This document shows positions 39,601-51,600 of a DNA stretch of 64,000 nucleotides, in pieces. A program made the position numbers and the translations under genes. Under the pieces are notes generated by a model. The model had not been told where the DNA came from, made no database searches, and saw only the letters and a program-made list of their open reading frames with translations. Each line of letters opens with the position of its first letter. The first letter of the stretch is position 1. This stretch comes from Bemisia tabaci (taxonomy: Eukaryota; Arthropoda; Insecta; Hemiptera; Aleyrodidae), in the NCBI RefSeq assembly GCF_918797505.1, contig NC_092795.1, positions 57,138,916-57,202,915 of the forward strand, written 5' to 3'.

Positions 39601-42600
39601 AGACGCCCGGAGAATTATTTTTGTTCCGTCTGATGACGATTCATGACGTGTCACAAAGTTGGTTCTGTGGTATAATTTTGCAGATATAAAATGAATTAAA
39701 AATGGAATTAAGATGAAGAATGTAATAAAAATCGACAAAATACCAAGTTCCGACGCTTAGCTTGAACAAAAATTAAGATAACAAAATCGAAGTTCCCCTG
39801 TTCTTGCAGATATAAAATACATTAAAAATGGAATTATAGTAAACGATGAAATAAGAATCGACAAAATGCCAAGTTCCAACGCTTAACTTGAAAAAAGCAA
39901 GGTGCGTGACATCATCCACCTCGCCGATGCATGTCATGATTTTTCGACAAGTTGGTCTCATTAATTGGTGACGAGGGAAGAATTGACTGATCTGCATCCA
40001 TCCATCAGGGGCGAGGCGTGAGTGATCGATTATCGATATTTCCCCATTTGAAGCTATGGTAAAGAACTCGATTAATAATCGACCCTTTTCCATAGGTTAA
40101 AATGGCTGATCAATCGATACATCCCAAAGCACCCCACGCCACTGCCATCTATCCCTGATAAGATCGATGTATTAGAAAATCATTATATAATTAAGCATAG
40201 AAACTAGCTTGGTGGTTAGAGGATAGAGCTAATACCCCCCCCCCCCCCCCCCAAATAAAGAGATTTTGACACAAAGAGCTTCTCACTTCACAAGCGGATA
40301 TCATTGCTGTTGGTTCAAAAACGCGATATCTTCGTTGATGCATATGGACGAAGCAACTTGCGCGTTTCAACAAATAATCGTCTGCTTACTTATGGATTCT
40401 GTTACTTGTATATACAACAGGACTGATCGACTGGTCCAATAAACGAAAATTGCATTAGAGCAGGAGAAGATCAATCCATTGTAAAGATTTCAAGTTCAGA
40501 ATTGGGGTTTACTTTAAGTTGAAATAAAATTAAGATATTAAATCCGAGTCAAGCACACCCATCTCCTTGCGTTAAAATTTTAAAATGGAGTAAGTACAAT
40601 ACATTGTTTCGGCTGATTTGTTTCTAATTTACTAGGGTAATTCGATTCACTCCGTTGAATTCATCACACAATTGCATTATTTCCTTCTCTTTATTCCCGG
40701 TCACATTCACGAAAGAAAGCAGCTACAATGTTTAATTTCTGCGTGTCGGTTTAAACAATTTGCTCTATTGACAGACACCTCGTTGATTTGAGTGATTGTT
40801 CAACGATTGCTGCCGTGCTAAGGAAAAAAACGCTGTTTGGGCCTTCAGACGTTGCCAAAATTTCTTGGATAATACACAAATTTTCAGGGTATTTTCTGAA
40901 TATTTTCCCTGCAGTTGTTCCGAGTGTTTTATTCGCAATCATCTGAAAATTTCAAGAATAAATATATGTGGCTCTCCTTAGGAATAACACAGTATCGGAG
41001 GAAATTTGGCAACTCTCGAATATTTTTGCAGCGTTTTTTCTTAGCACCAAGCAACGAGAAAATAAGGGTTCGCATTGAATGGCGGAAGTGCACGACCGCC
41101 TGATTTTCCTTATCTTGCTTTTCAGCCAATCAGATAACCGAGGAGTATTTTTGAATTCCTTATAAAAAATAGCATACAAAATCAAAACCATGTATTCTTT
41201 CTCGAATTCAACCGATTTTTTCGGGAAAAACATGTCCATGGCTGACATTTCGTGGATTTGGCGTTTCTGTTGATATATGATGGATTCCGCTTTTTCCAAG
41301 AAAACACCTAAGTAAGCTCTTGAATTTTGGAGAAAGTGTATGTTCGACACATCAATAGGAACGCCAAATCTTCGAGAAAAAGTCGTAGAAATCTTTTCCC
41401 CGAAAAATCTGTCGATTTCGAAAAAATGTAAGGCGCCAATTGCGTATGTTATTTTCCTTACGGAATTCAAAAATGGTCGTCGGGTGTCGGATAGGCTGAA
41501 AAATAAATGTGGCGAGATCATTCGGTCACGCACTTCGCTATTCATTGTGAACCCTTATTTTCTCCTTAACACCACGGAAGTAGGTATAGGAATAGGAACC
41601 AGTCGTCCCCGAAACACAGCAATATTTTAACAATATTTTCAAAATATTGGCAATATTTTAAACATTTTGTAGGAACAATTTTATATTTTAATATTTACAA
41701 AATGATGAAAAAATATTTTAAAAATATTTTTAGAAACGTTTTAGAATATTTCGATGTTAACATTTTTTGTAAAAAGATTAACCAGGGTGTCTACTAAAAC
41801 AGGCTGGCCAAAAATCAGTACTTTCACAGTGTTTTTTCAGTACATTCCCGAGAAATTCAGTACCTCCTAAACAGAATATTTAGTGGTTTTCAGTACATCC
41901 AATTGAGGGAATTCGAGAATTTTCAAAAATTTTAATTTCTCGCTCAAATTGAAACAAAAATAACAGAAAAATGAAACAAATTCCGGAACTTTTTGCGGAA
42001 TTTTCGCACTTCATCAGTACTTCCGCACCGCTCTTAAAAAATCAGTGCGTTTTCCGGACATTCCGAACTTATACACGGAGAAAAAAACTTCGTGCATGTA
42101 ACCCGAAGTTGAGGTCATATGGATCTCTGAAGTTTTCTGATCACGCATCCGAAAACTTGAGGTCGAGCTGCCGAAGTTCGGGTCAGACATCGAAGCACTT
42201 TGGTATGTACCGGAGTATTTTAGATGTGTGACCCGAATCCTTCGGTATGTATCGAGGTACTTCAGATGTCTGACTTGAACTACAGCAGCTGGGCCTCAAG
42301 TTTTTAGATACGTGATCCGAAAAATTCAGAGATCCATATAACCTCAACTTCGGGTCCCCCGGACGAAGTTTTTTCCTCCGTGTAGACTCTCTGTTAATTT
42401 AATATTTTCAAAATATGTTCAAAATATTCTTGGTCCAACTGGGGTGGTGTTGCACTTGTTGCAGGGCTCGATGAAAAAAGCAGGATGAAAGAAGGATAAA
42501 ATCTGGTCGACGGGGCATGCTGCTGCTGCGTCGTAGCTGCTTGCTTTTGTCGCCTTTCTGGCATAGGGGCGTAACTTCGTAACTACACTTCTGGATGAAC

Positions 42601-45600
42601 TCTGCCATTCATTATAACTTAAAGCTTTCCCGGGCTCATTCCCAAAAATAGTTATGCCTTTTTGTCAGCCGAGCAACGATTTGGTTGTTGAGGAAAATTA
42701 CGAGGTGGATCAATAAAGCAAGGTTATTCGCGGATTTCGTCTTGATGAAAAAAAATGAGGAATTAATGTGATCGTTAAATTGGTCCTTCCCGAAATTTTC
42801 CCGGTCAGGGTGTGGCCCATGGATGGAGGTATTCGTACCTTTCTTGGCCTCTCGGTAAAAACGGTCACGGATAGTGAGAAAAGAAAGTTAGCTTTTTTAC
42901 GTTCAAAACACGCACCATTTAACTACAAGTACCTGCTGATTTTAGATTAAAGTAATTATCACATTCCTCAAGAGCGCACAGACGATGTCTCTCCTTCCCC
43001 CCTTCTAAAATCAAGGACTCGATTTTTTTTTTGGTGGAAATCAACATCAAACGAACGAATAAATTTTCAGACGGCAGAGGGGGAGAAAGAACGATGAAAA
43101 GCATTTACGGAATAAGCGGCTGCCAATGGAGGAAAAATCCAAAAATAAAGAAAACATCCAAAACATCCACGGACGATAAAAAAGGACTGTCGACTATTTA
43201 TAAAATGATTGCGACACATGGTTAGAGTAATGAAATAAAAAACCTATGGGGTGAATAATGGTCTGAGTCAAGAATCAGAAGATCGGGAAATCTACATTTT
43301 TACCTTCAAAATGATCGAAACAGCTTAGGGGTCGTTCTGGATTTCAATTGGACGTATTTCTGCCAAACGGAACTACGTGCATTATGACATGAGCCCTGTG
43401 AAGCATGTGATCTTAAGGGTCTCAGGGCTCATGTATAAATGCACTGTTCTGTTTGGCAGAAATACATCCAATTTGCCTTCGGGTTTTCTATGTAAATTTT
43501 GAGAGAATTAACTCAAGTTCACTTGATTTCTTCTATGATTGCTGACATTAATTTTATTGCTCGATATTCATCTACCAACAAATTTTGCATGGAGCCGGCC
43601 GGCGCCTTGGTGGCGCGGCGGGATCTAGCGGAGAATTTTACGAGGAAACCAATTAAACCAATTTTGGAACCCTAAAGTTTGTACAGACGGAGTTATGAGC
43701 GTTTAAAGTTTCCAAATTTTGTCCGACTTCTCCTGATGACACGAGCGATTCTGCTCACAGTCAGTCCGATGTCTTGGATATAAAGTACTTTGCGCTGATA
43801 GTGTATGTAATGTGCCTCTTTACAACGCTAAGTCAAAGGCTTTCATACAACATCCCGTGATGACGATACTGATCAAATATGGAAAAAGAGTAGTTTGAAT
43901 GATGACTGTAAATACAGTCCTTATTCTCTGAAGATATATTGCATGTATGTTTCTCCCCCCCCCCCCCAAAAAAAAAAAAAAAAAAAAGTACCGAATAGAC
44001 GCTACAGTGTTGACGTGGACAGGTGAGGCGTTGGGGACCAAGGTGGGAAGGATAAATACAGTATAAGGTATTGTTAGCTTTAAGGAAATTTACCAATATA
44101 CCGTCTAGACTAATTATTGTCAATTTCGCGTTTAGGAATTTTTTGTGGCGAAAATGCCAAAACGTGATTTTTATTTCCAACCCCAGCACACACATTCAGG
44201 GTTTTTATTAGGTGCTTTTTCCCTTCATATAAATACACACCCATTTGTACATTGTTGGCATTGATAATTGGATGCCGAAGTAAATAATAAATAAAAAAAT
44301 GAAATGGTCGCGGAGAGAAACGACACAGGGCGTTTCCGATCATTTCGGCTTAATCACTTGGTTTTTATTACCAAAAAGAGAAGCCGCTTTCTGTTTGACC
44401 ATTTAACGCGCACGGGTAAGAGTAGTTGATTGACGATCAATTTTTTTGGCATATTTGACTGTTTTTCTGGAGCGAAAATTACTGATGGGCGACAACGCAA
44501 TGCAACGCAACGCAAAGGAGTTGCGAATGGACAAAATCGAGCTCCGTCGGATTCCTGGTGTGAAATTCGTTTGAGAAATTGCTAACCGACGCAATAATTA
44601 GGATATGGTTATACTCTAAATTCGATGAAAATTTCTTTCTCCAATTAACAGGAGGGTTGAACGTGCGTGCATCGCCTTCATTAAGCAAAATAATAACATA
44701 ATTATGAGGCTATCGAGACTATCGACAACGAATTAGTTGAACTTTGATGACGGCAACTTCAAGTTGCCGAACCGATTAAGGGATGCTGGTAATCCGATTA
44801 TATTTGTCTCAAAGTTCTTCAAAAGAAGGCTCTGCCTGCACCCACATTTCAGGGTGTCTAGTAAAACAGAAAAAAATCAGGCCAAAAATCAGTACTTTTA
44901 CAGTATAGTTTTTCAGTACATTTCTAAGAAATTCAGTGCCTCAACAGAAAAAGTCGGTACTTTTTCAGTGCCTCCATTTGACGAGATCCGAAAAATTTCA
45001 AAATTTAGAATTTAGCGCTCAAATTGCGGCAATAATGACAAAAAAATGAAAACAAATTCCGGGCCTTCTTGCGGAATTTCCGCTCTTTTTCAGTACTTCC
45101 GGGCCGCCCTTAAAAAATCAGTACTATTTCTGGACTTGTGGACACCCTGATTATGTATGCAACGTCTGGCTGTGTATGTGTGGCGTTGACGATGGTTAAA
45201 AAAAGCGCGTCAATCGAGAGCCGAGCCCGGAATCATCTTGCGCTCATTTTCCTCGAGTTGTGCAAATGTCATTACTTCGGTTTTCCTTAACTATAGTCAT
45301 TTTATCCTACCCCTGGAACCATTAGTAATACATATAGTTGAACAGCCTGGTAAAAAATGAAATTCGAGGAAGAGGCGTGATAAATAGAGGGCGGGAGGAA
45401 AGGAAAAGCGAAAAAAGGGGGAAAACACAAGAAAGACGGACTCTTACATCCAAGTTGAAGGATCCGCAAATTGAGTTATTGATTCTCTGTCAGGGCGCGC
45501 CACACCGGCTCCAAGGATGATGAAAGTCCGTTTGCCCGGAGCCGACAAGACGTAACTTTCAGATGTCCTCCACCACCCACAACAGGCGTCGCGCCGAGCC

Positions 45601-48600
45601 CCCACAGAAGGCAAATTTTCGCGAGTGGATTTGGTCCAAGTTTTTAACGTACCGCCAACCTGGATGTTGAACATCATGTTTGGGTATTTCGTTTCGCGAA
45701 CGTACCGAAATTCGGCAAACTAGTTCGGCGGCTCATTCTTTTACCCGAAGCTCATCATCCATCTGGTAGGTGGGCCAACAGCCGAAAAAAGGAGGATGAA
45801 TGTTGCTGCCTTATAGTTGTCTGTAAGGAAGTGTTCAATTCTCGAAAGTAAAAGTTTTCTCATGGTGGACAATTATTGAACTTCATTTTGCAAATAGTAA
45901 CTACAATTTTTGGCTAGGTTCGGAAACAACGTATGTATTAATTATTGCAAAATGAAGTCCAATTATGAGGCAGCAATCATCAGCCCTCTGTTGACTTTTG
46001 AATGCTTCTTAGTTGCCTATTAGGCCCAGTCATACGATCAAAGCGTAGAACCGCGTCACGTGACTTCACGTGGCGCTACTTTGAGAACTCTATACTTTGA
46101 TCATGTGATACGGGCTTTTAACCAACCCATTAGTATAGCTAATGGGTAGGAGAACCCAACAATTAAGTTGGCTGATGGGCCTCGGGTGGCGGTTTGTGCC
46201 AAAAAAGTTCACCAAACCTGCCGCAATAGCGAAAAGAGCCGTCGAAAGTTCCGAGATACGGAACTTCTTTTATTTGATTTCTCTCATTCCATGACCCCAT
46301 GACCGTCAAAAGCTCCGCGATTCTTTTGAGATTTTTTGAAAAGTTCCGAGAAAGTTCCGGAAAATGCGAAAGTTCCGGAAAATGCGAAAGATCCGGAACA
46401 TTTCGGGAATTTCAAAAGTTACAGGAAAAGTTCAGGAAAATCTCATTCCGAAATTCGGTGATAGTTCCGGGAAATAGGAGCGCTGCGGCGGAGGGTTTTT
46501 CCCTGTCTCTAGTTTTAGAATTTAGAGGAGCGCTGCACTTCCTACCGACCTGAGCTGATATGAAGCGAGAAGAAAGACCGTGGCTTCTTCTATGTTTATT
46601 GATAAGGTAGACCTGTTTTCCCCTCAAAAATACGGGCTCAGGGCCGACATTCGTGGACCTCGACGAGCGGTGACATTCGGAGCGTGGGATCAACAGGTCT
46701 TCTCGGGATATTTCAAGTAAAGAATGAGCATTCCCACCCGCCGATGAATGGCTCGCCATGCCCGTCTTCACTCGCGCACACACGCTTGCTTGGTGTGAAG
46801 CGTGATACCAGTTCGATATGCTGCCATGCTAAGGAAAAACGCCGTATGAACATTCAAGAGTTGCCAAATTTACTTCGATAAAATTTTTATTTTTGAGGAA
46901 AGTTATGAGTATTTTTCCTTTGACTTTTCAGAATCTTCAGGTGAAATTGCGAACAAAATTATTTGAAAAATTGGGAGAAAAATACTCATAAGTTTACCAG
47001 AAAATGCGCGTTTTATGAAAGGAAATTTGGCAACGCGTGAAGGTTCATACGGCGTTTTTCCTTAGCACGGCAGTATGGAATTCAGCAAAGGTCATTAAAA
47101 TTGATATCTGCCGGCTACATGATTACCTAGGTTCAAGGATGAACTTAGGAAAACCTCAGGAACGCAAGACTACGCAGATCTGCACCTGAGCAATCAGTGC
47201 TGCCATTTTGTTCTGCTAACGATTCCGCGGTTCCTAGAATTAATACCGATTTCCCAAGGTTCCGAGAAAAATATTTGGATGTGATCAAAAGCTCCGGGGA
47301 AAAATTCCGAGGTACGTCCGGATTTGGTTCCGAAGATCGTCAAATTCGATTAAAAAAATTATTAAAATTGATGGAATAATCGGTCAGACTCACGAAAACC
47401 CCTACAATTCCGGAGAACGCCGAAAAGAGGAGGATATTCTGGAAATTCATAAGATTCCGAGAAATTGCAATAGTTCCGCACGGAGAAAAAAACTTCGTGC
47501 GTGGGACCCAAAGTTTAGGTCATATGGATCTCTGAAGTTTCCGGATTGAGCGTCTGAACACTTTAGGTCCAGCTGCTGAGGTTTGGATCACACATCTGAA
47601 ACTTCAGTTCTCACATCTGAAAAACTTCGGTCCTCACATCTGAAGTACTTCAGATGTAAGAACTGAAGTTTCAGATGTGTGATCCAAACCTCAGCAGCTG
47701 GACCTAAAGTGTTCAGACGCTCAATCCGGAAACTTCAGAGATCCATATGACCTAAACTTCGGGTCCCACGCGCGGAGTTTTTTTCTCCGTGCGAAATCCG
47801 GAATTAACTCCGGGAAATGGCAGCACAGCACGAATTGAATTGACGACCCGGAGAGAAATGACTTTCGGCTGGACCATACCAGAAGTAGTCTAAAAAAGTT
47901 TCGAAAAGAACTTTCTATGAAGGTAGTGCTAGTGACCGTCATTTCTTAATACGATAACCTCATGCGGGCTACACTGCCCAGCTAAGCAAGAACGCCGTAA
48001 ATCCATCGAGATTATCCCTTGTTTTTTGGAGCTTAACACTTTATAAAATAAAAACTGTTTCGCACATGCACCTCAAATTTTCAGGAAAAGTTCTTGATAG
48101 TATTTGCAAAAGAATTCAGCAAACATTTTCCCAAGGTACACCGGTCTTTTGCTGTGATACATTGTTTCCAAAAAATGTAGAATGGCGTTTACGGCGTTTT
48201 TGCGTTGCACGGCAGTGCGGTGTAACTATACTGGAGCTACGGTTCCACCGAAACCCTAATCGACTAAAACAAGACAGGTCAACGATATGAAACTAGGTAC
48301 TAAAGTAGAAGAAACTTATGTGATTTTGTATATATACTAGAACTGATTGGCAAAGCTTGTCCAGGGCCGGATAATCAACTTGCAACAGCAGAGGCGCTTT
48401 CAACAGTTTCATACACAGAGTGTTTCCATAAGATAGTATCAGCCTTGAACGTTCTTTTTAACGCGATTTTGAAGATCGAAAATGCCGAAGTGCGTGCGAA
48501 ATATTTTGAGGGGAGCATTATTTGGGTGGTAATGTCCCCCTCGAAAATACACAGGAGTGAATTTTTCGGGGAAGAAAATGAGGATCCATAACATGAAATT

Positions 48601-51600
48601 AGTTTTAAAGATACATTGCACCCAAAGACACATTTAGCAGCCTATTGTCGAACATTCTGTCGAGTGTTCGTAAACTATTGTCTAAAACTGGTGGGATGTA
48701 AGAGGTAGTGGGAAATGGTATTGTAAACTAGCATTGTAAATGCTCGTTGAAAGAGGATCGGGGAGAAAAACCCGAAATTCGACTGGACGTTAAAATACGT
48801 TCAGAATGTCCTACTTCTGATGAGTTATCGGGATCGTCGGGTTATTCGGCGAATTGTAAGCTTCGAGTGCATCAATAAATGCAAAGATTTGAGCACAACT
48901 CAAGTACTTAAAAGTTGGTAGATACGTAATACGCAGGTGAATGCGCGCCACAGCTCTAAATTCGTAATAAAGTGAGCGTCTCCGTCATGCACGGATAAAA
49001 ATGTCTCATTAATTGGTTCATTCGTCCACAGGGTGTCTACTAAAACAAATTGGCAAAAATCAGTACTTCTACAGTACTTTTTCGAGAAATTCAGCACCTC
49101 CTCGACAGAAAGATTCACTACGTTTTCAGTACCCCCATTTGCAGAAATACCTACGAAAAATTACAAAAATTTGAATTTCTCGCTCAAATTATGACAGAAA
49201 TGACAAAATTAAAATAAAAAAATCCGGACCTTCTTGTGGAATTTCCGCACTACTTCCGTACTTCCGGACCGCCCTTAAAAAAGCAGTGCTATTTCCGGAC
49301 TTTCTTGACTTGTAGATACCTTAGGACAAGTCTGCCTCATCCCATGCCCACTAAGGGACGCTGATAGGTCTTTAACGGGCAGGAGGATGACGGACAGAGG
49401 CGGATCCAGCAATTTGGCAACACCGGATTTCCTCCATTTAAACATATGCCAAATAATCGATTCCTGTCAGCGCACCTGGCCCCTCCAAGATTCGATACAT
49501 TTCTATATGTTTAAATGGAGAAAATCCGGTGTTGCCACTTTGCTGGATCCGCCAATTGCGACGGAGAGAATGATCGAGCGCGCGAGTTGAGGCTTGTCCG
49601 AATGTCCGTGTAGCGTGAGGAAATCCTAACCTTTAATTTTTTATTTACTTCTTTGTTCACTCATTTAATATGTAATTTTTTTGGTGGCGAACTATGAGAA
49701 AAAGTAAAGCATGCTGATTGCGGAACTTTTTTTTAGCTCAACGTGTACACCACAGTGCCGAGAAAAAAACACCGCGTGCGTCTTCAGCCGTTGCCAAATT
49801 TTCAATTTACAAAACACGAATTTTTAAGGAAAACCGTGAATAGGTAGTTCTCTTGCAAATTTCCGGAAAATTTTGTTCGGAATTCGATCCGGATTATCAG
49901 GAAAGGTCAAGGCAATATACGTGTAACTTTCCTTGAAAATAAATACTGTATCGGAGAAAATCTGACAACTCTGGAATATTTTTGGGAAATTCACTTGAAT
50001 ACGGTAGTGCAGTAGCATCGATTATTTGCAGAGTGAGGACATTTTGAAGCTGGGATTACGATGCATTCGATTAAATGGACCGCATTTAGCAAAAAGGAAC
50101 CAAGCCACATCAGGTACTGCCAAATTTAACTGGGCGACTTTTACAAGAGAGCGTTCGTGCGGTTCCCTTTGAAAATTTGGAGGAATTGGCTTCGTACTAT
50201 GCAGAAAATTCACTGATTTTGACACAACAATTCGCGCAGTCTTTTCCACGTAAAAAATGAAATTGCGCGATTAAACTTGGCAATACCTAGCTGATGTGGC
50301 TTGGTTTCTTTCTGCTTGACGCGGTTCAAATATAGAGAAAAAAGCAATTATCTACATATGGAACCTGCGGCAGCGCTCATAAATCACGTAACTCACTTTT
50401 TCGGCATTGTTGATACCCCTCCCCCTTTGTAACGCTTTGTAACGCTTTGTAACGTAACTCCTCGTAGTAATTACCGACGTAACGCTTGACGTTCCCCTCC
50501 CTCACTTCCGATTCCAAAAATTGTGAGAAACCGTTAAATGGGTGAATAAAATTTAAAATATTTTCAATAGGTAACAGTGTGAAAAATAACATAGAAGAAA
50601 TGGGGATCGGGCCGGATTAAGGGGGTGGCCACATGAGCCGCGGCCCATGGCGGCAAAAATTTGCAATTTTTTTAAAAGTAGTGTGAGCGGTCATTTCCGA
50701 TCATGACCGATCCTGATCATGGAAACTGTCGCATCTCCTCACAGTAGGTATAAAAAAAAAAATTGGATTTAGAAAAAAATTACAAGCAAAATCTCTCATT
50801 TCCTGAGAGTATAGTAATTTCTAATTTTGTCGTCTTTCGGTGATACGAGAGACAGCACTTTTAATTAATCGAGTTAAGAGAGAGACCAAACACGCAATTT
50901 GGCCTGAGGAACGGCGCGACTGAGAGAGAAATGATAAGGACTTGAGATGAAAAGGAGAAGCCCTCGGCGCGGCGCACATTGGTTCCGAGACCCGATCTAG
51001 GTGGCATTGATTCGAAAAAATGAATTTTGGAAAAATTAAAATTTGACACCACAGATTGATAGTGTATACTCTCGAGAGTAACTTGGCCAAATATCATGAA
51101 GATTGGATCACTAATAAGGAAATGATAAGCACCTAAAGGTGAGGCCGCGAGGTACTTTTGGGCGGACTCGCACCAGTTTTCAGTGTTTACTGTCAGGTCC
51201 TATGATTTGAAGTTCATCACACAGAAATAGATGCAAATGTGAAGTGTTCTGTTATGGTGTATCAAAAATATAAGGCATGTTAAAGGTTTATACGTTCTTA
51301 CTATCTTTCAAAAACGTGTCTATACATCTAGACAAGCCGTTAGACAAAGCGTTATTTTCTACTAATTCCAAGCAAATTTTTACAAAAATGGCTCTAGATG
51401 AATGTCTTGCGCCGGTTCGCACGCATACAGACCTACTGTAGTAGTTAGTACTAACCCTAAACTTGATTTTAGTGCAATAAAATTCTGCGCATACTTGCGT
51501 CCCTGGGGGTTAGGGCACTTTGAATTTCCAAAACCGGCTTTCAAGAAATAAAGAATTGACACACTAAGGAGCTTACTGCAGACCTCAGATCCTTGGGAAT

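Larger units (their letters stand above)
41595..42443. mobile_element. probable outer element built from AATATTTT words
   Basis: CCAGTCGTCCCCGAA followed by CAATATTTTCAAAATATTGG at the left, and TTCAAAATATTCTTGGTCC with CCAACTGGGG at the right, are roughly inverted. The word AATATTTT or AAAATATT recurs about a dozen times. It encloses the elements at 41783 and 42074. Confidence 0.4.

Noticed and set aside
40952..41545. 197-residue minus-strand frame
   Set aside because: It lies across a foldback element and the end of its CTGCC-family host, and both arms give similar residues. No transposase or other motif is seen.
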